This document shows, piece after piece, positions 1-8,900 of a DNA stretch of 64,000 bases (position 1 is the first letter of the stretch; every line of letters starts with the position of its first letter). The stretch is from Knoellia sp. Soil729 (GTDB lineage Bacteria; Actinomycetota; Actinomycetes; Actinomycetales; Dermatophilaceae): NCBI RefSeq assembly GCF_001427985.1, contig NZ_LMSA01000002.1, forward strand, positions 445,397-509,396, written 5' to 3'. Under the pieces are notes generated by a model. It saw nothing but the letters and a program-made list of their open reading frames with translations, did not search any database and was not told where the DNA came from. The translations under genes were made by a program, and so were the position numbers.

Positions 1-628
1 TGAGCAGCGTTGAGCTCATGAGGTTCATGCCCTGCTGCGCGGTCCAGACCGCGGTCGCGCGCGACCCCGCGCCCCACCAGATGCGGTCGCGCAGACCCGC
101 GGAGTGTGGTTCGACGCGCAGCAGGCCGGGCGGGTTGGGGAACATGGGGCGCGGGCTGGGTTGCGCGAAGCCTTCGCCGTCCAGGACGGTGAGGAACTCG
201 GCCGTATGCCGTCGCGCCATGTCCGCGTCCGACTCACCTTCGCGTGGGTCGTGGCCGAAGTAGCGGTAGCCCTCGACGACCTGCTCGGGCGATCCGCGGC
301 TGATGCCGAGCTGAAGTCGTCCTCGGGCGATGAGGTCGGCCGCGCCGGCGTCCTCGGCCATGTAGAGCGGGTTCTCGTAGCGCATGTCGATGACGCCCGT
401 ACCGAGCTCGATCCGGCTCGTCCTGGCCCCGGCCGCGGCGAGCAACGGGAACGGTGACGCGAGCTGCTGGGCAAAGTGGTGCACGCGGAAGTAGGCGCCG
501 TCGGCCCCGACCTCTTCAGCCGCGACCGCCAGCTCGATGGACTGCAGCATGACGTCGGACGCCGTGCGGACCGCTGACTGCGGGTGGGGGTTCCAGTGCC
601 CGAACGAGAGGAATCCGATGCGCTTCAT
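1..628 (-). CDS. LLM-class flavin-dependent oxidoreductase, 3' part outside window
   Basis: Reading begins at an ATG at 628 (MKRIGFLSFGHW) and stays open to base 1, giving about 209 residues with no stop, so the C-terminal part lies beyond the window edge. Visible landmarks of the bacterial luciferase-like fold (COG2141 type) are the opening beta strand, the RVHHFAQQ segment near residue 48, the ELGTGVIDMRYENPLYMAED segment, LQLGISRGSPEQV, and WWGAGSRATAVW followed by GMNLMSSTLL at the edge. Members use reduced flavin (FMNH2 or F420H2); the substrate cannot be predicted. It lies 74 bp downstream of map in the same direction, where infA and rpmJ are often found in actinobacteria. The family call is firm, the exact reaction unknown. 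Confidence 0.85.
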   Translation of the reverse strand, partial: MKRIGFLSFGHWNPHPQSAVRTASDVMLQSIELAVAAEEVGADGAYFRVHHFAQQLASPFPLLAAAGARTSRIELGTGVIDMRYENPLYMAEDAGAADLIARGRLQLGISRGSPEQVVEGYRYFGHDPREGESDADMARRHTAEFLTVLDGEGFAQPSPRPMFPNPPGLLRVEPHSAGLRDRIWWGAGSRATAVWTAQQGMNLMSSTLL

Positions 629-702
629 ACCTGCATTGAACACCGCCGGTCGGCGGGCATTCCTCGGTCAGCTCGAGCCCAGCTACGGACAGAGCCCTGG
701 GG

Positions 703-1551
703 TCACGCGAGCGGAGCGTAGGCCGCGCCGAGCTCCCTGAGCTTGGCCTCGCCGCCGTCGACCTCGGTGAGGACCCACAGGCCCTTGCCGGTCACGGCCA
801 CGGTGTTCTCCCAGTGGGCCGCCCGGGACCCGTCGTTGGTCACCACCGTCCAGTCGTCCTCGAGGACGCGGTTGGCCTCGGGCCCCAGCGTGACCATCGG
901 TTCGATCGCGATCGTCGTCGCGTCCACGACGATCGGGCCCTTGCCGCTCACGCGGTAGTTCGGCACCTGGGGGTCCATGTGCATCGAGGTGCCGATGCCG
1001 TGGCCGACGTAGTCCTCGACGATGCCGTACTCGCGTCCACGCCGCTCCCCCGCCGCGGTGAGGCTGTCCTCGACCGCGGCGCCCACGGCATACAGGCTCT
1101 GGCCGACCGTGAGCGCGCAGATCCCGGCCCACATGGACGCCTCGGTGTCGTCGATGAGCTCGAGGTCCTCGGGGCGGGCTGCCTCGCGGCCGCCGACGAC
1201 GAGCGAGATGGCGGCATCCCCGTGCCAGCCCTCGACGATGGCGCCGCAGTCGATCGAAAGCAGGTCGCCCTCGTCGAGCACCCGTCCGCCGGGTATGCCA
1301 TGCACGACCTCCTCGTTGACCGAGGTGCACAGGGTGCCCGTGAAGCCGTGGTAGCCCAGGAAGCTCGGGGTGCCGCCGCCGTCGCGGATGGCGGTCTCGG
1401 CCAAGGTGTCGAGCTCCTTGGTCGTCATTCCCGCCCGCACGGAGGAGCGCAGCAGCTGCAGGGTCTGCCCCACGAGGAGGCCTGCGGCGCGCATGAGAAC
1501 CACCTGCTCATGCGTCTTGGCCTCGATGCGCTCACGTCCGAACAGTCCCAT
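703..1551 (-). CDS. map: Type I methionine aminopeptidase
   Basis: A 282-residue cytosolic metalloprotease that removes the initiator methionine from nascent proteins. The five expected metal ligands can be placed: Asp in LLSIDCGA, Asp in WHGDAAIS, His in YVGHGIG, Glu in AIEPMVTL and Glu in AHWENTVAV. The ATG at 1551 gives MGLFGRERIEAKTHEQV, a normal N-terminus without the zinc-finger extension of some actinobacterial MetAPs. In many actinobacteria map directly follows adk in the spc cluster. Here roughly 3 kb containing three unrelated genes separates the two, and the TDT transporter gene is divergent from map. The HGIPG segment uses the rare Ile codon ATA inside GGCATACC, close to the octamer discussed in the findings. 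Confidence 0.96.
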   Translation of the reverse strand: MGLFGRERIEAKTHEQVVLMRAAGLLVGQTLQLLRSSVRAGMTTKELDTLAETAIRDGGGTPSFLGYHGFTGTLCTSVNEEVVHGIPGGRVLDEGDLLSIDCGAIVEGWHGDAAISLVVGGREAARPEDLELIDDTEASMWAGICALTVGQSLYAVGAAVEDSLTAAGERRGREYGIVEDYVGHGIGTSMHMDPQVPNYRVSGKGPIVVDATTIAIEPMVTLGPEANRVLEDDWTVVTNDGSRAAHWENTVAVTGKGLWVLTEVDGGEAKLRELGAAYAPLA

Positions 1552-1655
1552 GGTCGGCGAATCTACCGTGCGGCCGCGGGAAGGCCTGACCGGCGGTGGT
1601 AGCCGGGCGACGCGGCGGGGTTGCCACGAGAGTGGGCCCGGGCCAGTCTTTCGCC

Positions 1656-2702
1656 ATGACGACGTCGCCCCAGGTGCGTGCTCGCGCCGGTCTGCTCGCC
1701 GGGCTCACGCCCGGCTACTACGCGTTCGTCATGGCCAGCGGCATCGTGTCGCTGGGCTTCGACCTGCTCGGCTTCAGGACGCTGTCCGTCGCGCTGTTCG
1801 CCATCTGCGTGGTCGGCTACGTGGTCCTGTGCGCCCTCAATGCAGCACGCTTCACCAGCCACCGGCGTGCCATGGCCGACGACTTCCGCGACCCGAAGCG
1901 GGCGTTCGGCTTCTTCACCTTCGTCGCCGGCACGAACGTCCTGGGGGTCCGTGCCGGAGCCGAGGGCTGGTATGCCGTGACCGCCACCCTGCTCGTCGTC
2001 GCCGGACTCGCCTGGCTCGTGCTCGGCTACGTCATCCCGTGGAGCGCGGTCCTGGGGCAGGAAGAGCGACCCGTCGTCGCCTTCGCCAACGGGACGTGGT
2101 TCATCTGGGTGGTCGCGAGCCAGTCGGTCGCCGTGTCCGCCGCCACCCTGGCGAACGTCTACCCACGAGGGCTCCACGCGCTCGTGATCCTGGCGATCCT
2201 GTGCTGGTCCGTCGGCGTCTTCCTCTATGCCGCGTCGGGGATCATCGTCGCCCTGCGACTCATGCTCTACCCGCTCGACCCCCGCGACTTCGACCCGCCC
2301 TACTGGGTGGCCATGGGCGCAGTGGCCATCACCGTCGTCGCGGGAGCACGCATCGTCGAGATGGACTCCGCGCCGATGGTCGACGCGACGCGCGGCCTCA
2401 TCGCCGGGCTGTCGGTCGTGTTCTGGGCGTTCGCCACCTGGCTCATCCCGGTGCTCGTCGCCGTCGGCGTGTGGCGGCACGTCCTGCGCAAGGTCCCCCT
2501 GCGCTACGAGCCCACCTTGTGGAGCATGGTCTTCCCGCTCGGCATGTATGCCGTGGCCGGCATCTACCTGGGACGCGCCGACGAGCTCCCGATCGTGGAC
2601 TGGATCGGCTCGGCCTGGCTCTGGGTGGCGGCCGCCGCCTGGGCCGCGGTCTTCGTCGCGATGCTCCGTGAGGTGGTGCGCACGGTGTCGGGCCCTCGCT
2701 GA
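1656..2702 (+). CDS. TDT-family transporter (tellurite resistance/C4-dicarboxylate, TehA-like)
   Basis: A 348-residue polytopic membrane protein of the TehA/Mae1 type. It opens with LLAGLTPGYYAFVMASGIVS, the characteristic first helix of the family, and about ten hydrophobic segments follow, ending near IDWIGSAWLWVAAAAWAAVF. I chose the ATG at 1656 (MTTSPQVRARAG); an in-frame GTG at 1596 would add 20 poorly conserved residues. Relatives transport C4-dicarboxylates, sulfite or other small anions, so the substrate here is open. It is the only plus-strand gene in the first 53 kb and is divergent from map. It belongs to the block that separates adk from map. Confidence 0.8.
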   Translation: MTTSPQVRARAGLLAGLTPGYYAFVMASGIVSLGFDLLGFRTLSVALFAICVVGYVVLCALNAARFTSHRRAMADDFRDPKRAFGFFTFVAGTNVLGVRAGAEGWYAVTATLLVVAGLAWLVLGYVIPWSAVLGQEERPVVAFANGTWFIWVVASQSVAVSAATLANVYPRGLHALVILAILCWSVGVFLYAASGIIVALRLMLYPLDPRDFDPPYWVAMGAVAITVVAGARIVEMDSAPMVDATRGLIAGLSVVFWAFATWLIPVLVAVGVWRHVLRKVPLRYEPTLWSMVFPLGMYAVAGIYLGRADELPIVDWIGSAWLWVAAAAWAAVFVAMLREVVRTVSGPR

Positions 2703-2727
2703 GGAGCGCCCGACACCGCGGTGAGGG

Positions 2728-3288
2728 TCAGGACTGGGCCGCGACCCCGTCGAGGTCGAGGACCTTGCTGTGCAGGGTGTCGAGGAGGTCGCGCAGCTCG
2801 GTGCTCGCTGCGCCCTCGGCGTCGACGACCGAGCCGTCGATGGTCAGCTGCTCGGGGAAGCTCAGCCCGAGGCCACCCACCACGTCGGCCTTGACATGGG
2901 TGAGCACCTTGGCGAGGTCGGCGCACGCGTCGCTGGCGCCGCTCCAGCCGTAGCCCACGAGGCCGATCGGCTTGGAGTCCCACTCCGCGAAGAGGTAGTC
3001 GATCGCGTTCTTGATCGGCGCGGGGTAGCTGCGGTTGTACTGCGGCGTGACGACGAGCACCGCGTCCGACTCGAAGATCGCGCTGGCCCACGCCTGGGTG
3101 TGCGGCTTGGCGTAGTTGCCGTTCTTGGGCATGTCCTCCTCGTCGAAGAAGGGCAGGTTGATCTCGCCCAGGTCGAGGATCCTGACCTCCCACTGCTCGC
3201 GGGACGCCTGCTCGCTCACCCACTGGGTGACCTTGTGGCCGATGCGGTTCGGACGGGTGCTGGACACGATGATGCTGAGTTGATTCAC
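2728..3288 (-). CDS. NADPH-dependent FMN reductase family protein
   Basis: A 186-residue flavodoxin-like protein. The phosphate-binding loop of the family is visible at the N-terminus (SIIVSSTRPNRIGHKV). LVVTPQYNRSYPAPIKNAIDYLF near residues 80-105 is the flavin-contacting segment of the NADPH-FMN reductase/azoreductase family, and KPIGLVGYGWSGA follows. It is probably a cytosolic quinone, azo or flavin reductase; the electron acceptor cannot be inferred. Its stop lies 25 bp from the stop of the convergent TDT transporter gene. It is transcribed away from the palindrome at 3334-3402 and could be read through from the nuclease-like gene upstream. Confidence 0.88.
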   Translation of the reverse strand: MNQLSIIVSSTRPNRIGHKVTQWVSEQASREQWEVRILDLGEINLPFFDEEDMPKNGNYAKPHTQAWASAIFESDAVLVVTPQYNRSYPAPIKNAIDYLFAEWDSKPIGLVGYGWSGASDACADLAKVLTHVKADVVGGLGLSFPEQLTIDGSVVDAEGAASTELRDLLDTLHSKVLDLDGVAAQS

Positions 3289-3333
3289 ATTTCAACCAAC
3301 AGCCCGGTCCCGCTCCCCATTCCCACCTCCGCC

Positions 3334-3402
3334 AGCAGTCGAGAGGAGACGACATCCCGTATGCCGTCCGCCCACGCGGGAAGTTGTCTCCTCTCGACTG
3401 CT
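3334..3402. repeat. Palindrome P1, flanks nuclease-like gene (left copy)
   Basis: A 69-bp imperfect inverted repeat. The outer 17 bases of each arm (starting AGCAGTCGAGAGGAGAC) pair perfectly; the inner arms match less well around a central section that contains GTATGCCG. The arm sequence is shared with P2 at 4433-4501 except for a paired change: G-C in P1 where P2 has T-A. It begins 6 nt past the stop of the nuclease-like gene, so it may also end that transcript. Confidence 0.85.
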
Positions 3403-3407
3403 TCCGG

Positions 3408-4382
3408 TCAGAGGATGTTCAGGCTGCGCGGGTCGAGGCCCAGGGCCCGGGCCACGAACTCCAGGGTCTCGACGCGCCTGGGAGGTCGGAAGATGTCGTC
3501 GACGAAGAGCTCCCGCACGGTGTGGCCCGTGGACTCGAGCAGCCGGCGCTTGGCCTCGTCGCCGCTGCGTGCATCGATGTCGGCGTGGACCTGTCCCTGG
3601 TACTCCGCCGCCACGCGCCGTGCCCACCACAGGAGGTCCACCTCGGCGAGGTACTCACCAGCGTCGTCGGTGACCACGCCGTTGACCTCGGGTTCGGGGA
3701 GCCCCGCGCGGACGAACATCAGCCGGGCGCGTGACTCCATCGGCGACTTCACACGGGGACGGATGAGATCGAGCGCCTGGCGCAGCATGACCTTGCCGCG
3801 TGGTCGCACACGCCGACCCAGCGCCTCGTGCAAGGCCATCACCCCTCGCGATGTCCGTGCTCCCGACCGGACCTCCGCCTGGGTGCCGGCATCGAGCCGC
3901 GCGACCACTGCATCGCCGAGCACGACAGGGTCGTCGACCGTGAGCCGGCCCCTCCGCAGCTCGCCGAGGTCACACCAGGTGTCGGCCAGGCCGACCAGCC
4001 TGAGGCCATCGACGACCTCCACCTCACGGATCTCGAGGCCGCGGTGGCCCCGGCAGCCCTCTCGCTTCACCTGGCCGTCCGAGGTGGGGGCCATGATGTC
4101 GAGGTCCCCGGTCTCGGCCTCCCGGACGAGGAAGCTCGGCACCGGTAGGTCGCGAAGGACCGCATTGGTGACGTGGGAGAAGGCGCGGGCGGACGGCATA
4201 CCGGCGGCGTAGGCCGCAGCCCGTTCCGCCACGGTGACCGGAGTGGTCAGGGAGTGCGCACCATGGGTTGGGTGGACGAGGTCGCCCCGATGCATGCGCA
4301 TCCCGGGCACGCCGAGCTCTCGAGCGCGGGACGTGGAGAACGGACCTCGCGCAAGCTCGTCGGGAAGCGGCTGCGGTCGCAC
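3408..4382 (-). CDS. AbiEi-like/DUF559-like protein with putative endonuclease fold
   Basis: A 324-residue protein with two recognisable parts. The N-terminal 40 residues (FSTSRARELGVPGMRMHRGD, then LVHPTHGAHS) resemble the winged-helix domain of AbiEi-type antitoxins. The C-terminal 110 residues resemble the DUF559/Vsr-like PD-(D/E)xK fold: ESRARLMFVRAGLPEPEVNG near 215, EVDLLWW near 247 and EYQGQVHADID near 258, where Asp and Glu are candidate metal ligands. Nuclease activity is inference, and no clear catalytic Lys is evident. Such proteins are often present as many paralogs in actinobacterial genomes. The gene sits exactly between palindromes P1 and P2, interrupting adk-map. No AbiEii toxin partner is adjacent. 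Confidence 0.7.
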   Translation of the reverse strand: MRPQPLPDELARGPFSTSRARELGVPGMRMHRGDLVHPTHGAHSLTTPVTVAERAAAYAAGMPSARAFSHVTNAVLRDLPVPSFLVREAETGDLDIMAPTSDGQVKREGCRGHRGLEIREVEVVDGLRLVGLADTWCDLGELRRGRLTVDDPVVLGDAVVARLDAGTQAEVRSGARTSRGVMALHEALGRRVRPRGKVMLRQALDLIRPRVKSPMESRARLMFVRAGLPEPEVNGVVTDDAGEYLAEVDLLWWARRVAAEYQGQVHADIDARSGDEAKRRLLESTGHTVRELFVDDIFRPPRRVETLEFVARALGLDPRSLNIL

Positions 4383-4432
4383 CCGAGGAGCATCCCCGAA
4401 ATCGAGGTTTCGGCCGCGGAGTCATCCACAGG

Positions 4433-4501
4433 AGCAGTCGAGAGTAGACGACATCCCGCGTGCCGTACCGGCACGCGGGATGTCGTCTACTCTCGACTGC
4501 T
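4433..4501. repeat. Palindrome P2, flanks nuclease-like gene (right copy)
   Basis: A perfect inverted repeat with 33-bp arms (4433-4465 and 4469-4501) around a 3-nt centre TAC. The arms begin AGCAGTCGAGAGTAGACGAC and continue into the same CATCCCG core as P1. It starts 12 nt after the adk stop on the minus strand, so it can act as the adk terminator. Its near-identity to P1 suggests a dispersed repeat rather than an ordinary terminator. Confidence 0.9.
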
Positions 4502-4512
4502 TCTGGGGCGGT

Positions 4513-5073
4513 TCAGGCCAGGGCGGCGATGACCCGCTCAGTGACCTCGTCGACCTCACCGAGGCCGTCGACCTCGACCAGCAGGTCGCGCTCGGCATAG
4601 ACGTCGGTCAAGGGAGCGGTCTCACGGCGGTAGATCGCCTGACGCTCCCGGATGACCTCTTCGGTGTCGTCGACACGGCCCTCGATCTCGGCGCGCTTGA
4701 GGAGGCGGTCGACGACGGCGTCCTCGTCGACCGTGAGGGCGAGGACCTTGTCGACGCCGACGTCGGTCTTGGCGAGCATCTCGTCCAGGGCGACGACCTG
4801 GCCCGTCGTGCGCGGGTAGCCGTCGAGCAGGAAGCCGCCCTCGCAGTCGGACTGCGCGAGGCGGTCTTCGACGATCGCGTTGGTGATGTCGTCGGAGACG
4901 TAGCCACCGGAGGCGGTGATCTCCTGGACCTGCTTGCCGAGCTCCGTGCCGGCCTTGATGTTGGCGCGGAAGATGTCGCCGGTGGAGATGGCGGGGATGG
5001 CGAAGTGCTCTGCGATGCGGGCGGCCTGCGTGCCCTTGCCTGCACCGGGGGGACCGAGAATGATCAGACGCAT
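4513..5073 (-). CDS. adk: Adenylate kinase
   Basis: A 186-residue cytosolic enzyme that interconverts ATP + AMP and 2 ADP. It shows the P-loop [10 protein letters not shown] (residues 8-17), the AMP-binding STGDIFR, the [10 protein letters not shown] motif and [18 protein letters not shown], the short LID without zinc cysteines that is typical of actinobacterial Adk. The start ATG at 5073 overlaps the secY stop by one base (TAATG), showing translational coupling. A longer in-frame reading upstream to 5442 lies inside secY and is not used. The palindrome P2 lies 12 nt downstream. Confidence 0.97.
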   Translation of the reverse strand: MRLIILGPPGAGKGTQAARIAEHFAIPAISTGDIFRANIKAGTELGKQVQEITASGGYVSDDITNAIVEDRLAQSDCEGGFLLDGYPRTTGQVVALDEMLAKTDVGVDKVLALTVDEDAVVDRLLKRAEIEGRVDDTEEVIRERQAIYRRETAPLTDVYAERDLLVEVDGLGEVDEVTERVIAALA

Positions 5074-6389
5074 TACTTCAGGAACCCTTCGTAGTGTCGC
5101 TGCTGCAGCTGGGACTCGATCTGCTTCACGGTCTCGAGCCCGACACCGACGATGATCAGGATCGAGGTGCCACCGAACGGGAAGTTCTGGTTGGCCCCGA
5201 CGAGGACGAGCGCGAGCAACGGGATGATCGAGATCAGCGCGAGGTAGATCGCTCCCGGCACGGTGATGCGTGTGAGCACGTACTGGAGGTACTCGGCCGT
5301 GGGTCGCCCGGCCCGGATACCCGGGATGAAGCCGCCGTACTTCTTCATGTTGTCGGCAACCTCGGTGGGGTTGAACGTGATCGACACATAGAAGAACGTG
5401 AAGAAGAGGATGAGCGCGGTGTAGGTGAGGCCGTAGGCCCACGTGTCACCGCCGGAGTAGTTCGCGTCGATCCACTGCACCCAGCCCGACGACGTGCCGT
5501 CGGCCTTGCGGTTGAACTGGGCCAGCAGTGTCGGGAGCGCAAGCAGCGAGCTGGCGAAGATGACGGGGATGACACCCGCCATGTTGACCTTGAGCGGGAT
5601 GTAGGTCGACGTGCCGCCGTAGACGCGGCGCCCGACCATGCGCTTGGCGTACTGGACCGGGATGCGCCGCTGGCTCTGCTCGACGAAGACGACGAGCGCG
5701 ATGATGACGAAGCCCATGAGGATGATCCCCAGGAAGATGTCCCAGCGACCCTCCTTCTGCTGGATGGCCCACAGGGCGCCCGGGAAGGTCGCGGCGATCG
5801 ACGTGAAGATGAGGATCGACATGCCGTTGCCGACGCCGTGGTCGGTGACGAGCTCACCGAGCCACATGACGAGGCCGGTGCCGGCCGTCATCGTGAGCAC
5901 CATGATGAGGATCGTCACGAGCGAGTGGTCGGTGAGGATGTTGGTGCATGCCGGGTTGGCGAAGAGCTGCTGCGGGTTCTGCGCGAAGGTGATGAACGTC
6001 GCCGACTGCAGCACGGCCAGGGCGATGGTCAGGTAACGCGTGTACTGCGTCATCTTGGCCTGCCCGGCCTGTCCCTCCTTCTTGAGGGACTCGAACTTCG
6101 GGATCACCACGGTGAGCAGCTGGATGATGATGCTCGCGGTGATGTAGGGCATGATCCCCAGCGCGAAGATCGACAGCTGGAGCAGTGCCCCACCGCTGAA
6201 GAGGTTCGCGAGGCCCAGCAGGTCGTTGGCGTCGCCCGCGCCCTTCTGGCACGCCTGGATGAGCGAGTAGCTCACGCCGGGCGTGGGCACCTGGGCGCCC
6301 AGACGGTACAGAGCGATGACCCCGAGCGTGAACAGGATCTTCCTGCGCAGGTCGGGCGTCTTGAACGCACGGCCGAAAGCGGTGAGCAC
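5073..6389 (-). CDS. secY: Protein translocase subunit SecY
   Basis: A 438-residue, ten-helix channel subunit of the SecYEG translocon in the cytoplasmic membrane. Typical segments are [17 protein letters not shown] at TM1, the plug-region sequence [39 protein letters not shown], and [15 protein letters not shown] near the C-terminal cytosolic loop. The GTG start at 6389 is supported by a strong GGAGGACCT ribosome-binding site immediately upstream. A large hairpin (6499-6557) sits between rplO and this gene. It is followed without a gap by adk. Confidence 0.97.
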   Translation of the reverse strand: MLTAFGRAFKTPDLRRKILFTLGVIALYRLGAQVPTPGVSYSLIQACQKGAGDANDLLGLANLFSGGALLQLSIFALGIMPYITASIIIQLLTVVIPKFESLKKEGQAGQAKMTQYTRYLTIALAVLQSATFITFAQNPQQLFANPACTNILTDHSLVTILIMVLTMTAGTGLVMWLGELVTDHGVGNGMSILIFTSIAATFPGALWAIQQKEGRWDIFLGIILMGFVIIALVVFVEQSQRRIPVQYAKRMVGRRVYGGTSTYIPLKVNMAGVIPVIFASSLLALPTLLAQFNRKADGTSSGWVQWIDANYSGGDTWAYGLTYTALILFFTFFYVSITFNPTEVADNMKKYGGFIPGIRAGRPTAEYLQYVLTRITVPGAIYLALISIIPLLALVLVGANQNFPFGGTSILIIVGVGLETVKQIESQLQQRHYEGFLK

Positions 6390-6498
6390 AGGTCCTCCAG
6401 GTGGGCGGCGGTAGCCGCATCAGTGTGTTGATCGACGAACAAGATACCCCGACGCCGCTGACGGTCGACGACCGCCGTGGTCACGGAGGGTCAAACGA

Positions 6499-6557
6499 CG
6501 TATGCCGCAGGGCAGGTTCCCGAAGCTGCCCTCGGGAACCGCGCCCTGCGGCATACG
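6499..6557. repeat. Intercistronic GTATGCCG hairpin between rplO and secY
   Basis: A 59-nt nested hairpin. The outer arms (6499-6513 and 6543-6557) carry GTATGCCGCAGGGC and its complement, and an inner pair (GGTTCCCGA/TCGGGAACC) closes on an 8-nt loop. It lies 14 nt past the rplO stop and 110 nt before the secY GTG. It may attenuate or process the mRNA, since secY still needs transcription and no strong promoter is evident in the gap. Confidence 0.85.
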
Positions 6558-6570
6558 CGCTGGAAAAACG

Positions 6571-7068
6571 TCAGGCAGAGTCGCCCAGGCTGGCCGAGCC
6601 GCCCGCCGCCTCGATCTTCTCCTTGGCAGAGGAGGAGAACGCGTTGGCGGTGACGTTCACGGCGACCGTGATCTCGCCGGTGCCGAGCACCTTGACGAGG
6701 TGGCCGTCGCGGACCGCACCCTTGGCCACGAGGTCCTCGACGCTGACGTCGCCACCCTCGGGGTAGAGGGAGGACAGCTTGTCGAGGTTCACGACCTGGT
6801 ACTGGGTCTTGAACGGGTTCTTGAAGCCGCGCAGCTTCGGAAGACGCATGTGGAGGGGGGTCGAGCCACCCTCGAAGCGCTCCGGAACCTGGTAGCGGGC
6901 CTTGGAGCCCTTGGTACCGCGACCGGCGGTCTTGCCCTTGGAGCCCTCACCACGACCGACACGGGTCTTGGCGGTCTTGGCTCCGGGGGCGGGACGCAGG
7001 TGGTGGACCTTGAGGGCCGAGGACTGGGTGCTGGTCCCAGCCCCTGCCGTCGTCTGCTTGTCAGCCAT
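6571..7068 (-). CDS. rplO: 50S ribosomal protein L15
   Basis: A 165-residue L15. The conserved rRNA-binding region [21 protein letters not shown] (first 20: [20 protein letters not shown]) is followed by the Gly/Lys-rich [19 protein letters not shown] stretch typical of the N-terminal tail. I start at the ATG at 7068 ([11 protein letters not shown]), preceded by GGAG at good spacing. A GTG two codons upstream at 7074 would overlap the rpmD stop and is the alternative. The N-terminal Thr/Ser-rich extension is longer than in E. coli but common in actinobacteria. Confidence 0.95.
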   Translation of the reverse strand: MADKQTTAGAGTSTQSSALKVHHLRPAPGAKTAKTRVGRGEGSKGKTAGRGTKGSKARYQVPERFEGGSTPLHMRLPKLRGFKNPFKTQYQVVNLDKLSSLYPEGGDVSVEDLVAKGAVRDGHLVKVLGTGEITVAVNVTANAFSSSAKEKIEAAGGSASLGDSA

Positions 7069-7070
7069 GA

Positions 7071-7253
7071 TCACTCCACTTCCTCAACGGCAACGAGGTG
7101 CGTCACCGTCTTGACCATCCCGCGGATCTCGGGACGGTCCTCCTTGACGACGACGTCGCCGATGCGCTTGAGACCGAGGCTGCGCAGGGTGTCGCGCTGG
7201 TTCTGCTTGCCGCCGATCTCCGAACGGGTCTGGGTCACCTTGAGACGGCCCAT
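7071..7253 (-). CDS. rpmD: 50S ribosomal protein L30
   Basis: A 60-residue L30, full length for the family: [20 protein letters not shown] is followed by [12 protein letters not shown] and the conserved [16 protein letters not shown]. The start ATG at 7253 touches the rpsE stop, so the two are translationally coupled. It binds 23S rRNA domain II in the large subunit. Confidence 0.96.
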   Translation of the reverse strand: MGRLKVTQTRSEIGGKQNQRDTLRSLGLKRIGDVVVKEDRPEIRGMVKTVTHLVAVEEVE

Positions 7254-7927
7254 CAGGCACCTGCCTTCGCGGCGTCACGGGACTCGGCGATACCGGCTGC
7301 CTGCGCACGGAGCATGGCGGCGGGGGCCACCCGGTCCACGGGCAGACCGCGGCGCGCGGCCACGGACTCCGGACGCTCGAGCTCCTTGAGGGCCTGAACG
7401 GTGGCGTGCACGATGTTGATCGCGTTGTCGGAGCCGAGGCTCTTGGACAGCACGTCGTGGATGCCCGCGCACTCGAGCACCGCACGCACCGGACCACCGG
7501 CGATGACACCGGTACCGGGGCTGGCGGGGCGGAGCATGACGACGCCGGCAGCGGCCTCACCCTGGACGGGGTGCGGGATCGTGCCCTGGATGCGCGGGAC
7601 CTTGAAGAACTCCTTCTTGGCCTCCTCGACACCCTTGGCGATCGCGGCGGGAACTTCCTTGGCCTTGCCGTAGCCGACACCCACGGTGCCGTCTCCGTCA
7701 CCGACGACGACGAGGGCGGTGAAGCTGAAGCGACGACCACCCTTGACGACCTTGGAGACGCGGTTGATGGTCACGACGCGCTCAAGGTACTGGCTCTTCT
7801 CGGCCTCGCGGCCGCCACCGCGACGGTCGTCACCGCGGCCACCGCGACGGTCGCCGCCACGGTTGTCGCTGCGCTCGCCACCGGTGGTGGTTGCGGGCCC
7901 GGTGCCTCGACGCTGGGGTCCTGGCAT
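7253..7927 (-). CDS. rpsE: 30S ribosomal protein S5
   Basis: A 224-residue S5. The first 45 residues are a low-complexity Arg/Gly/Asp-rich tail ([18 protein letters not shown]) common in actinobacteria and absent from E. coli S5. The core begins at [20 protein letters not shown], with the RNA-binding [12 protein letters not shown] and the loop [17 protein letters not shown]5 lies at the mRNA entry channel and affects accuracy. Spacing to rplR is 46 nt. Confidence 0.96.
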   Translation of the reverse strand: MPGPQRRGTGPATTTGGERSDNRGGDRRGGRGDDRRGGGREAEKSQYLERVVTINRVSKVVKGGRRFSFTALVVVGDGDGTVGVGYGKAKEVPAAIAKGVEEAKKEFFKVPRIQGTIPHPVQGEAAAGVVMLRPASPGTGVIAGGPVRAVLECAGIHDVLSKSLGSDNAINIVHATVQALKELERPESVAARRGLPVDRVAPAAMLRAQAAGIAESRDAAKAGA

Positions 7928-7973
7928 CAGATGTTCCTCATTTCACTGCTGGTCATGTGCACGATGGTGGAGG

Positions 7974-8348
7974 TCACAGCGACAGCCCACCCTCGCGGGC
8001 GCCGTCGGCAATGGCCGCAACGCGACCGTGGTACTTGTTGCCACCGCGGTCGAAGACGACAGCCTCGACGCCAGCAGCCTTGGCACGCTCGGCCACGAGC
8101 TCGCCGACCTTCTTGGCCTTGGCGGTCTTGTCGCCCTCGAAGGAGCGGACGTCGGCCTCCATGGTCGAGGCCGAGGCGACCGTCTGGCCCAGGGTGTCGT
8201 CGACGACCTGGACGAAGACGTGGCGCGACGAGCGCGAGACCACGAGACGCGGGCGGACTGCGGTGCCCGTGACGCGCTTGCGGAGACGAATGTGGCGACG
8301 GCCGCGCGAGGCGACCTTGCCCTTGGCACGCTTGATGATCATTGCCAT
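7974..8348 (-). CDS. rplR: 50S ribosomal protein L18
   Basis: A 124-residue L18 that carries 5S rRNA into the large subunit. It has an Arg-rich N-terminus ([18 protein letters not shown]), then [20 protein letters not shown] and the C-terminal [20 protein letters not shown], which is diagnostic of the family. It is separated by 3 nt from rplF upstream. Confidence 0.97.
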   Translation of the reverse strand: MAMIIKRAKGKVASRGRRHIRLRKRVTGTAVRPRLVVSRSSRHVFVQVVDDTLGQTVASASTMEADVRSFEGDKTAKAKKVGELVAERAKAAGVEAVVFDRGGNKYHGRVAAIADGAREGGLSL

Positions 8349-8351
8349 GGC

Positions 8352-8888
8352 TTACTTACCAGCCTTTCCGACCTTGCGGCGGATCTGCTCGCCGGCGTAA
8401 CGCACGCCCTTGCCCTTGTAGGGGTCGGGCTTGCGGAGCTTGCGAATGTTGGCGGCAACCTCACCGACGAGCTGCTTGTCGATGCCCTCGACCTGGAACC
8501 GCGTGGGGTTCTCGACGGTGAAGGTGATGCCCTGCGGCGCGTTGACCGTGATCGAGTGCGAGTAGCCGAGCGCGAACTCGAGTGAACCGCCCTTGTTCTG
8601 CACGCGGTAACCGGTGCCGTGGATCTCGAGCTTCTTGACGTAGCCCTCGGTGACACCGAGAACCATGTTGTGGATGAGGGAGCGCGTCAGGCCGTGGAGC
8701 GAACGCGACTCGCGCTCGTCGTCGGGACGTGACACCTGGACCTCACCGTCGGTCTTCTCGACCTGGATGGGCTGGGCCACCGTGTGTGCGAGCTCGCCCT
8801 TGGGTCCCTTGACCTTGACGGTCTGGCCCTCGACGTTGACCTCGACACCGGAGGGGATGGCAACCGGAAGACGTCCGATGCGCGACAT
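8352..8888 (-). CDS. rplF: 50S ribosomal protein L6
   Basis: A 178-residue L6 with its usual duplicated fold: [17 protein letters not shown] at the start, [14 protein letters not shown], then the second domain ending [20 protein letters not shown], the C-terminal signature of the family. It sits near the sarcin-ricin loop and factor-binding site. Spacing to rpsH is 12 nt. Confidence 0.97.
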   Translation of the reverse strand: MSRIGRLPVAIPSGVEVNVEGQTVKVKGPKGELAHTVAQPIQVEKTDGEVQVSRPDDERESRSLHGLTRSLIHNMVLGVTEGYVKKLEIHGTGYRVQNKGGSLEFALGYSHSITVNAPQGITFTVENPTRFQVEGIDKQLVGEVAANIRKLRKPDPYKGKGVRYAGEQIRRKVGKAGK

Positions 8889-8900
8889 GTCGTGATCCCC

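Noticed and set aside
3408..4382. A type IV AbiE toxin-antitoxin pair
   Set aside because: Only the AbiEi-like winged helix is present, and no nucleotidyltransferase (AbiEii) gene adjoins it. The C-terminal half looks like a nuclease fold rather than the AbiEi C-terminal domain.
3334..4501. A classical insertion sequence around the nuclease-like gene
   Set aside because: There is no transposase, no DDE or HUH motif and no target-site duplication next to the palindromes; only a less specific repeat unit can be argued.
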